Source of the DNA: Euglena gracilis
Lineage: Eukaryota > Euglenida > Euglenophyceae > Euglenales
Length of the DNA stretch: 64,000 nt
Assembly (NCBI GenBank): GCA_039621445.1
Contig: CP154956.1
Coordinates: 14,682,166-14,746,165 of the forward strand
Direction: 5' to 3'
Both the position numbers and the translations under genes were made by a program. Shown here piece after piece: positions 53,711 to 63,882 of the stretch. The notes under the pieces are model-generated. The model had not been told where the DNA came from. It saw only the letters and a list, made by a program, of their open reading frames with translations, and ran no database searches. How positions within the stretch are numbered: the first letter of the stretch is position 1; each line of letters opens with the position of its first letter.

Positions 53711-53919
53711 TACAGGAGGGGGGGGGGCGAAAAAAATTTGCCCCCCCCCCCCAAGGTGTCTATGACCCCCCCCAGGGCAGAACGGGAAAGCCGGGGGGGG
53801 GGGGGGGGGTCGACCCCCCCCATCCACCACAGCATTTACACCGATTTCGGGAAAACGGGGATTTTGGCCAGAAAATTTTTTGAATTTTTTTTGAAAAATG
53901 AACCCAAAACACATGATTT

Positions 53920-54300
53920 TTTTAATAGAAAACCACATTTTTTTCACAAAAAATCTCAAAATTTTCCGGCCTTTTTAGGAGGGGGGTGAAAAAAACGAAC
54001 GTCAAAAAAAGTGGACAAAATTTTGGCACAGTCAAATTTTTACTGATATTTTTTCTCGTTGCAATTTTTTGGACTTTTCAATGGCATTTTTTGCTTCAAA
54101 AACCTCTCAAAATCAACATTTCGAGAAAAAGTCGAATTTTTGGAAAGTGTGAAAAAATGGGGTGTTTGGGTGGTTTTTGGGGGGACCCCTATATGGGTCC
54201 CAAATGGGTAAAAAAAAAAACACCCAGCGCCAAAGGCACCGGAAAATTTTTTTCGGGTCCAAAAATTGGTGCTCCCGGAAATACGGGAAGAGGTGGGGGG
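53920..54300. repeat. R-family dispersed repeat, copy 3
   Basis: Same block order as 38868-39245: AGAAAACCACATTTTTTTCA, TTTTTGCTTCAAAAACCTCT, GGAAAGTGTGAAAAAATGG, TATATGGGTCCCAAATGGG and GGAAAATTTTTTTCGGGTCC. Its end CTCCCGGAAATACGGGA recurs at 57990. Confidence 0.75.
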
Positions 54301-54340
54301 GTCGACCCCCCCACCCACCACCCTGGCTGTTCAGCCGATT

Positions 54341-54605
54341 CAGGCTTCCTTTTAAGACCCCCGGGGGGTCCCCCCCCCCACCCACCCAAGGTGGCGCGGG
54401 ACACCCCCCACCGGGGGGGGGGGGGACCCTCCCCCCAAAATCGGGCCCGTTAAAGGCAATTTCCAAAAATTTTCGGCGCTTTGCGCCGAAAAAGTACACC
54501 CAGCGCCTCCGGCGCGGGACCCCCCCCCCCCCGGGGGGGGGGGTCCGGCCCGGACCCACCCACCCACCCCCCTCCCCCCCCCGGGGTCACTTAAAAAGAA
54601 GCCTG
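54341..54605. mobile_element. M-family hAT-like MITE, copy 6
   Basis: CAGGCTTCCTTTTAAGACC to GGTCACTTAAAAAGAAGCCTG. Flanks AGCCGATT (54333-54340) and GGCCGATT (54606-54613). A diverged subfamily: GGCTTC replaces GGGGTT in the TIR. Confidence 0.88.
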
Positions 54606-55072
54606 GGCCGATTCCCGTTCTGCCCCCCCCCACAGTGTCAACAGCATTTTCACCGTCTTTTAGTGTGGGCAAGGAGAGGGAAGGCACAGATGAGCCGAAA
54701 ATTTGACCAGTAAGGTTGAGCGAAACCCAAACGGCTTCCAATTTTTGGAGGTAATAGCGTACCACCCAGAAAAGCTGCACTTGCCTCTGGGTGCAGGTTT
54801 CTTTTCAACTTGCCCCCCCCACCCCAAGCCTGTCCAGATAGTCTTCTTTGTCCCCTGCAACGCCTTGAATGTTCGCCATTTTCTGTTTTTTTGTGGTGGT
54901 ATTTCTCTATTTCAGGCATTTGTGGATTCCTGGACCAGGGTTCAACATGAGGATGAGGAGGATTCCCCCTGCGCAGGAGGGGGTCAAAACCCTCCCCCCC
55001 CGTCCTCCTGCCAGGGGCAGACCGATGTCAAAATTTCCCTTCTGGTACTTTGCATTTGCGCTTGGTGGTTAT
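54606..55072. other. Intron sequence, no gene seen
   Basis: Within the 2.7-kb desaturase intron. Open + frames here are not supported by any motif. Confidence 0.35.
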
Positions 55073-55101
55073 CAGGGGTTTTTTTAAGACCGGGGGGGGG
55101 G

Positions 55102-55132
<31 letters not shown>

Positions 55133-55357
55133 TGGGGGGCCCCCGGGGGGGGGGGGGGGAGGCGGGGGACCCACAAAAAATGGCAGAAAAATCGCGAAAA
55201 GTGCTAAAAATAGCATTTTTCGGCGCCTGCGGCGCCGAAAAGTGTATCCCACCCCCCTCCGGGGGGACCCCCCCCGGGGGGGGGGAGGGGGTCCGGCGGA
55301 CCCACCCACCCCACCCCCCCCCTCCCCCCCCGGGGTCCAAACTTAAAAAAATCCCTG
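55073..55357. mobile_element. M-family hAT-like MITE, copy 7
   Basis: CAGGGGTTTTTTTAAGACC to ACTTAAAAAAATCCCTG. Perfect 8-bp target duplication GTGGTTAT (55065-55072 and 55358-55365). Hairpin TTCGGCGCCTGCGGCGCCGA inside. Confidence 0.95.
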
Positions 55358-55450
55358 GTGGTTATCCATTCAGGGTGAGCACAAATCCCTGTCCACAGCA
55401 GGGCAGAATTCTGCCAATTGCCGAAACCTGGAGGCCGGCATCCTCGGCAC

Positions 55451-55615
55451 CCAGTACAGCTGGAAGACGGTCGAAAGCCCGAACTGCATGGTGGCCGCCG
55501 CCAGGGCCCCGGCCCAGCCGACGACGGAAATCGCCGACCAGAAGATGCCCCAGCGGTCCTCCTTCTTGAACAGCGGGTTCCACGGCCAGAAATGGTTCCC
55601 GGAGAAGCCATCTTC
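55451..55615 (-). CDS. Fatty-acid desaturase exon, middle part
   Basis: 165 nt, 55 codons: EDGFSGNHFWPWNPLFKKED, RWGIFWSAISVVGWAG, then ATMQFGLSTVFQLYW. It matches the stretch between the second His box and the last membrane segments of Delta12/omega-3 desaturases (NHFWPwdpLFpxxDrw...). The acceptor is TTCTGCAG. The chosen donor TGG/GTGCCG keeps phase 0. The exons carrying the first two His boxes should lie at higher coordinates but were not found up to 64000. Confidence 0.8.
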
Positions 55616-55637
55616 CTGCAGAATGGGGGGATGAGAG

Positions 55638-56115
55638 AAGGGGTCTTTTCAAGACCAGGGGGGAGGGGGTTCCCCCCACCATACAATTCTTTACCGACCC
55701 CTGGGGGGGGGGGGTCACTCCACTTTTTGAAAAACCAGTCAATCACTCATTTTCAAAAAACCAGCCAGTCACTACCCCCCCCGGGGGGGGGGGGGGGTCG
55801 GTCACTCAGAAAAACGGCCACTTTCCAGTCACTTTAGGCCATTTTAGGCCAAAAAATTTTCCCGGCGCCTTCGGCGCCGGGGTCACTCAAGCCACTTTTG
55901 CCCACCTCTGGCCGACCCCCCCGGGGGGGGAGGGGGTCCGGGCCCAAAACCAGTCAGTCACTCTGAAAAAACCAGTCAGTCACCCCTCCGGGGGTGGGAC
56001 AGTGCTTAAAAAATTGTCTGCCCCCCACCCACCCCCTGGGGGCCCCGGGGGGGGGGGGGGGCTCGGCCGGACCCACCCACCCTCCCTGGGGGTCCAATTC
56101 TAAAAAACACCCCTG
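55638..56115. mobile_element. M-family hAT-like element, copy 8, 478 bp
   Basis: AAGGGGTCTTTTCAAGACC to TCTAAAAAACACCCCTG, target duplication GATGAGAG (55630-55637 and 56116-56123). Longer than other M copies because of internal CCAGTCAGTCAC repeats. It lies only 22 bp upstream of the acceptor of the exon ending at 55615. Confidence 0.85.
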
Positions 56116-56123
56116 GATGAGAG

Positions 56124-57185
56124 ACATGTTGCTTGAGGGCTGATCCCACACACTTTTTTACCGACCCCGGGGGGCATCACTTCCACTCCACACTTTTTCG
56201 CCGTGACTTTGGTGGGGGTTTTTTTGGCTGACCCCCCCCCCCGTGGGGAAGGGGTCCGGGCCAAAAACCAGCCACTTTGAAAAAAGTACTCACTAAATTT
56301 CTGTATGGTTGGTCCTCCCCTGCACCTCCAGCCAATTTTTGCCAAAAATAAACAATAAGCCTGTGAACATATGGCCTGGTGCCCTGGGGAATGGACAGGA
56401 AGGCCTGTCCCCTCCTGCCCAGGGCCCACCCATCATCGCACTTTTCACCGTTGGACCTGAAAGCCATAACCATCCCATGGAAGCATGGGAAGCATGGAAA
56501 ACAATCCTATGGTCCATTTCCAGGAAAAGAAAACCATTTTTGAAACTCCACCTGCTCCCCAGCAGGGGTGTTTTCAGATCGGGTGGGGGGTGGGGAGCCC
56601 CCCCCCACCCACCCACCCCCTGGGACTGGGGGTCCCCAGGGGACCCACTCACTTTTCCCCGAAAATGGCCAAAAAATCACAAAAAATGCTTAAAAAAAGC
56701 ACCTTTTCAAAAAAAAAATTGGCATAACCAGCCTCCATGGATTCTGTGGAGGCTCCGGTAACCAAAAATCAGTTTGCTGTGTGCCGGGGAGGTGCTCATC
56801 CGTAATTATCTGGAGTTTTTCGTTTCAGGATGAGCCCTGTCTGTCTTGAGGCATTGGCACAGCGGGGCCGCCATGGCCTTGGTCTGACCCCAGAGAGTGC
56901 CAGAAAAACAGAACGTTGACCTCGCTTCAAAAATTCTCTGCAGAGGGGCTTTTTTCAGTTAAAGCAAATTCAGCAAATTCAGTTGTCAACGTTCTTGTGA
57001 AAAACAAAAAAAATGCAAACATGCCATCTTTATCTTTCGAGGAGATTTTGCTTCAGGAATCAGAAAGCAGGAATTTCAATCGAACGGTGGTCAAAGTTTT
57101 CAGACCACAAACACCCTTCTCACCCAGAAACCAATGCAACTACATTCTCTCTGTCCCATTTTGGGGGCCTGGCACATGGCTAACG
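56124..57185. other. Repeat fragments, no confirmed gene
   Basis: 56567-56710 is a one-ended M-family fragment (CAGGGGTGTTTTCAGATCGG). On the minus strand near 56300-56330 a GGTGCAG acceptor-like site, RTNH and a GTGAGT donor-like site occur close together. A micro-exon with desaturase RTNH is conceivable but not supported by flanking residues. Confidence 0.3.
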
Positions 57186-57515
57186 AATCAGCAGGAGTAT
57201 CCTCATCAGCTTACGTCAAGTGCAGTGAAATTCACCATCATAAGCACAGATGGGGCTCAAAGGAGAGGGGATGGTGGCCAAAATCGCAGGCAAATGGCAG
57301 CACCAAGACCGCCAGACCAAGACCAGAACCCCCCCCCCCGGAGGCACTGCCTGCCTGCCCAGGCAGACGACACACAGCCCCCTCCGCACCGTAAATGTCA
57401 GCCTGGTGGGCAAGCTTTTCTGTGTTAGAATGGTGCCTCCGACAGGGAAGTTCATCCCCTCAGTTGGAGCGTCCTCATCACCTTGGGTCAAGTGCAGTGA
57501 AATTCACCATCATCT
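57186..57515. repeat. N-family repeat, copy 1
   Basis: Opens and closes with GTCAAGTGCAGTGAAATTCA plus CCATCAT. Between are GGCACTGCCTGCCTGCCCAG, CAGACGACACACAGCCCCCT and GTGGGCAAGCTTTTCTGTGT. A near copy is at 62977-63292. Confidence 0.8.
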
Positions 57516-58362
57516 GGATGCGAATGGGATCCGAGGGAGGTGGATGCGCCCCTTCTGGTGGCTCGGGTTCAGCTCACGGTGAACTGCAATGACCCCACGG
57601 CCCACGCCAGGCTGTTTTTTTACCAACCCCTGGGGGGGGAGGGGGGGTCCAGTGCCTTGGAGTGCCTGCCCAGGCAGACACCACCCCCCCCCCAGTGTGG
57701 GTGGGGTCGGCACCACCATAAAAAACAACCTGGCCCACGCCCGGCGGTTTTTCCCCAGCCAGTGGCCTTTTTATGTTTGTTCCAATTCTAACATTCCGGC
57801 ATCTGAGCTGGACCCCTCCCCCGCATGGGTGTTTTGAGGTTGGGGGTCCAACTGCCCCCTCAGGGCTGTACGGGAAGGCCTGGTGGGTCGACCCAGGGGG
57901 GTCGACCCCCCCACCACCACATTTTCACAGATTTTTTAAACAAAAATTTTCCCGGGGCCTTATTGGAATTTTTGGGGTCGAAAATCGGTGCTCCCGGAAA
58001 TACGGGAGGAGGTGGGGGTGGTCAACCCCCCACCACCGTTTGGCTGATTCCCGTACTGTACTGCCCTGGCCCCCCTCGCGTTGGGACCCCCCCCCGGTGT
58101 TGGCCAACTTTTGATGAGATTTCGCGGGGGTTTTTGCACTTTTTGCTCGGCTCGAGAAAATTCCGCCAGCCCAAATTTTTAAGGACTTTTAAGGCGTTTT
58201 GGCCCAAAATTTTGAGGAGCATTTCAAGGCCTTTTTTGGTTTTTTAAGGCGACTTAAAAAACGCAATGCCTGGGCAGGCACCGGAACATTGTCAATCTGA
58301 CCAAATCGCAAAAAATTGTTTTTGATTTCCTTGATTCTGGATCATGTGCAAAATCAAAAACT
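57516..58362. other. Repeat fragments, no gene seen
   Basis: 57600-57735 has C/G foldbacks with CCTGCCCAGGCAGACACC. 57925-58020 is the tail of an R-family copy. 58110-58320 is an AT-rich degenerate repeat. Confidence 0.35.
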
Positions 58363-58410
58363 TTGGTTCTGTGTCTGGAATCACCGAATCGCCAGCTGAG
58401 GACAAGTCGG

Positions 58411-58520
58411 CCAGCACCGTTATCCAGGCTCGCGACTCAGGTGAAGGAGGACCCCAGGGTGGTGGCATTTCGGGACAAAGTTTCCAGGATTTTGAAGGGA
58501 ATGGGTGCGGAGGCCCTGAC
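58411..58520 (+). CDS. Open frame interrupted by a hAT element, left part
   Basis: Protein-like frame with SRLATQVKEDPRVVAFRDK and VSRILKGMGAEAL, possibly an exon starting after GTTATCCAG or CGCCAG. It is cut at 58520 by the 2080-bp element. After the element and its duplicated GCCCTGAC the same frame stays open for 24 codons (60609-60681). The family is not recognised. It may be a last exon of a nuclear gene. Confidence 0.4.
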
Positions 58521-60600
58521 CAGACATTCATTTAGTGTGGTTCACAAAAGACGTGTGAACCACAAATTTTTTTCTGGTGTCCACAGGTGAACCACAAAAT
58601 ATTTTTTGGTGTCCACAGGTGAACCACAAAAAAAAGTTTGGTGTCCACAGGTGAACCACAAAAATTTTTGTAGTGTCCACAAAAATTTTTGTGGTCCACA
58701 AAAATTGATTGAGGAGCGAAAAAAAAATTACACCTAAAGGCGGATTGATCTTTAGACACCTCAGCCACATTGTGAGCCTTGACCCCGGCTCAATCCATGA
58801 AGCGTGGCAGTTGAAATTGGACAGATTGCTATCGAGAGTTCTCAGAGTTCTGCTATCGAGAGTTCTCAGAAACGTGCTGTATAGGCAACTTACCCAACAA
58901 GGATACCATCAAAAAGTTAAATACTGGCGTCGATGGAGCGGAATTCCGCTTCATGGAAGCAGAAACACGTGACATTATCGTGGGGCTTTGGCATGGCTGC
59001 GGACATTGGGAGCGTTCTGGGGCATTGTGGGATGTCAGTTGAGTGCCTCAGTGCCTGAAAAAGTGCCTGAAAAATCGGAAATGCCATGTGCTTTGTTTTG
59101 AGGTAGGAGCCAGAAAGCCACTTCATTGTTGTGTTGTCAGATCTTCAACTTGACCATTCAATGAAAGACCACATTCAGTATATTTTTTCATTCAGAAGGG
59201 TAAATGTCAGCCTCATTCTGGTTTTTGCAGTTTGGCACTATGAGATAGTTAAAAAGTATTATGTCAGCCTGAGGAAGCGGATAACCGCTTCATATTTGCT
59301 CTGTTTTTTCTTTGCAGGCTTTGCGCCAATGTCATGTCGAAATGTCCTTCCAAATGAAGCACGGGGAAGTGAACAGAAAGTGTGTATTGTTTCGCCTGTT
59401 CTCCCTTCGTAAATTGTGCAATTGTCTCCACGTGGTTTGACGTATTTGCATTATGCACTTTGGATAGTGACATTCAATTTCTGTTCAGTTTGTTCACTTT
59501 CTGTTATCTTCATAAATAAACCCCCCCAAATAATAAGCCCCCCCCCGGTTTATTATTTGGACACCCGAAGTCGGGGTCCAGGGGGGGGGGGGTATCATTT
59601 GGGGGGGGTTATTATTTGGGCAAATATTTCGAAGTCAAAATTCGACCCGAAAACCCCTCCACAGGCTCCAAATGGTCACTTTTTTGGCATTTTTGGGCTT
59701 TTTTGAAAACTGGGTGCTTTTTTGGCATTTTTTCTGCACCAATTTGATCCATTTTTGTGACTTTTTGCAACATTTCTGCTAATTTTTGGCTCTTTTTTTC
59801 TTTGCCCTCACACCTGCCAGAGGGGGGGGGGGTTATTATTTGGGGGGGGTTATTATTTGGGGGGGTTATCATACATGTTAACATTCTTCGTTTTTATTGG
59901 GATTGGAATATCGTTTGGTGATCATTGTTGATCATTTCAATTCATACTATTTTTTTATGGATTCTTTCAAAGCGATTTTACGCTCCTTGTTTCGTTCCTT
60001 CGGGGCCTACGGCAGCAGAAACAACGCTTGTTTTTGTCGGTTCCCCCTGTTCATGTATTTTTTTATTGGTATTGTTGATTTCACTAGAATTCGAAAATAA
60101 ATTGGCATTTTTAGGTCTCTTTTCGACTGTATAGGTCTCCTTTAATGTGAGCCAAACGTCCACCGGAATTGGCCAAAATCAGAACCTCTTCAAAAAAAAA
60201 ATCCAAAAATATGACCCTTTTTTGGAAGTGGTTTTCCGCTTCCTCTTCTGTTTTTAGAGCACCAGAATTTTTGGCCAACTTACGCCGCCTGAGTCAAACA
60301 TGTTCAAAGAAGATTGCTTCATTGCTGTTGATGATGTTCAAAGAAGATTGCTTCATTGCTGTTGATGAGAAAGAAAATGATGCAAATGTCAGCAGGCGGT
60401 GGGAAATTTTTTTGGTGTCCACGTGTGAACCACAAATATTACGTTGGTGTCCACAGGTGAACCACAAAAAAATTTTTGGTGTCCACAAGTGAACCACAAA
60501 AAAATTTTTGGTGTCCACAGGTGAACCACAAAAATTTTTGTGGTGTCCACAGTGAACCACAAAATGACAACCTTGGTGTACCACACTAAATGAATGTCTG
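58521..60600. mobile_element. Complete 2080-bp hAT-like element
   Basis: Perfect 20-bp TIRs: CAGACATTCATTTAGTGTGG at 58521-58540 and its complement at 60581-60600. Perfect 8-bp target duplication GCCCTGAC at 58513-58520 and 60601-60608. Next to both ends are arrays of GGTGTCCACAGGTGAACCAC: about four left, five right, spaced by A/T runs. These are typical subterminal sites for a hAT transposase. No transposase frame is seen, so it is non-autonomous. Confidence 0.95.
59521..59875. mobile_element. Nested repeat with TTATTATTTGGGG ends
   Basis: Begins CCCCCCCAAATAATAAGCCC and ends GGTTATTATTTGGGGGGG with GGTTATCAT, inverted. Additional copies of TTATTATTTGG lie inside. Inserted in the hAT element. 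Confidence 0.6.
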
Positions 60601-60608
60601 GCCCTGAC

Positions 60609-60681
60609 CCCCCCCCCTGTGCGAGGACCTTATGGTTACGCCCAGATTCCTCTGAAAGCCTTTGACTGCCCTGGAAAATAG
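60609..60681 (+). CDS. Open frame interrupted by a hAT element, right part
   Basis: Continues the frame of 58411-58520 if the element and one target copy are ignored: PPPPVRGPYGYAQIPLK, AFDCPGK, then TAG (60679-60681). Intact in frame across the insertion, which supports recent insertion. However a GTGCGA donor-like site at 60619 could also end the exon earlier. Confidence 0.35.
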
Positions 60682-61764
60682 CGGTTTGAAAAGCCTTAAA
60701 AGGGCCTTTAAAAAATGCCTCAATTTTTTTTAAAAAAATGCTTCACCCGGGCACCCACACCATCCTTCAGAAAAATGATACTTTTGCAAAAATCTGAAAT
60801 TTTCAGAGAGTCCTGCAAAATGCCACAAAACACTGCAAAATTGTCTTGTATTACAATTGTATTACAAGCCCCCCCAGGCGGTTTGATTTTGCCGCCCAAA
60901 TATAAAGCACGATGGTGCCATTCAGGAATAAATAGAAAAATGGTGGATCCACCATTTTTTTTCACCAGGAATAGTCCATTTGTACAATAATTGCACATTT
61001 TCTGGAAAAAATAGGAGGTACGCAACGAAAATTTGGCATAAAATTTGGCATTTGACCACAATTGAAGGCCGCCAAAAGTCATAGAGGCCCCCAAAAAAGT
61101 TTGATTTTCACCCCAAATATAAAGCCCTTATTGAAATCCCGTCCAAATAAAGCCGGGGGTTATCTCACCTCTTGTCCGTTTGTTTTCCTTTTTGTGGGAA
61201 AGAAATCCTTGACAGAAGCCATTTTCAAGAGCACAAATTCAGAAATGAGAGTGAACCTCATTCATAATTTATTCAACTTATTTGTGGTTGTTCGAGGTCA
61301 TTTGTGGCAGTTCGTGATTGTTCATGATTGTTTGTGATCATGGCGTCGCTTGATGAGGCTGGAAAACTTGGGCTCGCTGGAAAAGGCTGCTGGCTGCCCC
61401 CCCCCGGGGGGGTCCCAGGCTAGACCTGGGCTAGACCTGGGCCAGACCATAAATCGGACTGGGCACCAAAAAATCAAAACTCCAAAAATGCCCCAAAAAC
61501 TGCAAATTGTGCGAAAATCGATTTTTTTTGACCCCAAATTTGCATGGGCAATGCACAACAGTTTAGATTACTGGCTCGAGCCAGCCCTTAAGCGAAGCTT
61601 TGATTCACAATCCTGCATTGGGCACCGTTGCACATTGCTGGGACATTTTTTTTGCTTCATCAATAAACAAAGGTTTTCCGTTTTTGGAGACATCTCAAAA
61701 AGTTGGGCTGGTATTTCTTGCACTGTTCTGTCACAACTTTGGAACTCCCACAAACCAACCAATC
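60682..61764. other. No gene seen
   Basis: AT-rich repeats and a C/G hairpin at about 61395-61450 (CTAGACCTGG in tandem). No coding exon is recognised. Confidence 0.35.
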
Positions 61765-61850
61765 AGCACCAGCGTTCTCATCAGCTTGGGTCAAGTGCAG
61801 TGAAATTCACCATCATCTGATCTGGATACAAATGGGATCCGAAGGGGGGA
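61765..61850. repeat. N-family repeat end, solitary
   Basis: CAGCGTTCTCATCAGCTTGG, GTCAAGTGCAGTGAAATTCA, CCATCAT and AATGGGATCCGAAGG, as at 57480-57535. Confidence 0.7.
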
Positions 61851-62867
61851 ATGACAAATCATGCTGAGATACTTAAACCCCAATGACCTTCAAATGACAT
61901 TCACGTATTTGTGGGAAAAAAATTTCAGTTTTTCTTGGCCGAGAAACCTTTTGGTCCAGCCTGGCTTTGCCAAGCTGGCCTAAACTTCAATTCAGGGAGG
62001 GGATGTCAACCACCCACCAACCCACCCAAAATCTAGCCAAAATTGGTCGCCTGTTCTCGAAAACCCCCCGGGGGACCACACAAGTGTTCATCAAATCTAT
62101 CGCCCGGACTCCCTGTGGACACTCCTCCTGTACACAATCTCCTCTTGTCTCAGAAGACCCCACTGTTAAAAGCAACACTTGCAACACTTGTGCACGTACA
62201 AAAATGAACAACTTTGGCTCCGCATAGGAACCACTCGGGAATGCAGAAAAATGGGTCCACCACCATAACAACACACGAGAGGGAACACCACAATTCAGCT
62301 GCAAAGCAAGCCTTCACCTTCCACGCGACAGGGTATTCTTTTTACAATCTTACATTTTTTTTTTACAGGTGGAGAAAAAGAGGCCAAACTGAAACCAGTA
62401 TTTCTGAGATAAAAAAGGTGAATGACACCAGACGAAAAAAACAAAAATCAAAAATTGTTCATTTGGACCTGAAATTTTTGTGAATGGGCCCTGTACTTTT
62501 TTGCCAGGCCCTTAACTTTTATTGCTGGGCCCTGAACTTTTGCCGCCAGGTTGCATGAAAACAGCACTACTGGGAACCAAAAAGGACCATCAAACTTCAA
62601 AATTCAAAAGGACCAAAAGAGTGCAATGTGGTGGATGGGTTTGGGGAATTTTGCGATATTTCTTGTTTTTCGGGGTCAAAATGGGGGGTTTCACAATCCC
62701 ACACATGGAGGATCAAATTTTGCCTTTCCCCCGGGTTTCCCCCGACAAAATCGTTCAAATGTGCCACGGACGGTCAGCGTGCAAAATTCAAAAACTGCCC
62801 TAACCCCCTGGAATCAAAAACGTTCCTTCGCGCAAGTGCACGACACGATACAAAAGAAGTCGAAATG
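61851..62867. other. No gene seen
   Basis: Open frames on both strands lack motifs. 62345-62375 has a T-run followed by ACAG (acceptor-like) but no supported exon. Confidence 0.3.
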
Positions 62868-62892
62868 CGCCGCCGCCGCCGCCGCCGCCGCC
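62868..62892. repeat. (GCC)n microsatellite
   Basis: Eight CGC/GCC triplets. Confidence 0.9.
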
Positions 62893-62976
62893 AAAGATTT
62901 TGGTGTTCTAAATTTGCTGACACCACCCGTTCATATTTCTCAAACAAATCAAAAAAACGTTGTGGGGGGAGCTGAA

Positions 62977-63292
62977 ACCATCAGCAGGAGTGTTTTCATC
63001 AGCTTAGGTCAAGTGCAGTGAAATTCACCATCATGGGCACAAATGGGGCCCAAAGGAGAGGGAATGGTGGCCAAAAATGCAACGAATGGCAGCACCAAGG
63101 TTAGGCACCCCCCGCCCCCCGGGAGGCACTGCCTGCCTGCCTAGGCAGACGACACACAGCCCCCTCCTGGCGCACTGGAAGAGTCAGCCTGGTGGGCAAG
63201 CTTTTCTGTGTTAGAATGGTGACAAGGAGTTCATCCCCTCAGTTGGAGCGTCCTCATCAGCTTGGGTCAAGTGCAGTGAAATTCACCATCAT
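62977..63292. repeat. N-family repeat, copy 2
   Basis: Same order as 57186-57515: GTCAAGTGCAGTGAAATTCA, GGAGGCACTGCCTGCCTGCC, CAGACGACACACAGCCCCCT, GTGGGCAAGCTTTTCTGTGT, then the opening motif again. Confidence 0.8.
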
Positions 63293-63432
63293 GGGCATCG
63301 ACCAGGTTCTGGAATAAGCAGCCAGAAAAAAAAAACGCTTTCCCAAGCTTTTCTTTTCTTCACATTCCTGGAGCATGCTTTTGCTTGAGGACCAGGGTTC
63401 AGGGATTTTCTTAAGGATGCCCCCCCGGGGGG

Positions 63433-63738
63433 GGGCAGGGCAGTCCTTAAGCAAAAAAAAAAAATTCCGTCCCGGCACAGCCGAGAAAATTTTTTTGGAA
63501 ATTCATGACCGAAAAGTGGCCGTATTTTGCCCGAAACGGGTCGACTTCGGGGAAAAAAGTGATTCCTGGCACTTTTGGAACATCGCCCATCCGCCCATAG
63601 CGTCAAAAAATGCGTTTTTCGACTTTTTGGTTTTCGAACCCCGTTCAAGTCCCGGTCGATCCTTGGTCAGGGGGGCGGTCCTTAAGGGGCGGTCCTTAAC
63701 GAAAAAGGAAAACTTCCCGTCCCTTATGGACCGCCCTG
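63433..63738. repeat. S-family dispersed repeat, copy 6
   Basis: GGGCAGTCCTTAAGC, GGTCGACTTCGGGG, ACATCGCCCATCCGCCCATA, CGTTCAAGTCCCGGTCGATC (63642, B-box-like), then GGCGGTCCTTAAGG twice and TTATGGACCGCCCTG. Confidence 0.7.
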
Positions 63739-63882
63739 GGGGGGGGGTCCAGCCTCCGGCTGGCAAAAAGGCTGCTGGCTGGACCTCGGGGGGGGGGGGG
63801 GGGGGGGGGGTCCGGGGGCTGGGCTGGGTCGATGAAAAACAAAATTTTCTAAAACATTTTTGCCATTTTCGGCATTTTGATA
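63739..63882. repeat. Dispersed repeat with TCCAGCCTCCGGCTGG, copy 2
   Basis: Same order and same end (TTTTGCCATTTTCGGCATTT) as 4804-4996 beside the snRNA array. Confidence 0.75.

Noticed and set aside
56290-56330. Micro-exon with RTNH of the desaturase second His-box region
   Set aside because: Short match only; the preceding residues do not contain HxxHH and no neighbouring exons fit.
56916-57428. 170-codon + frame as a gene
   Set aside because: Its second half runs through the N-family repeat and no domain is recognisable.
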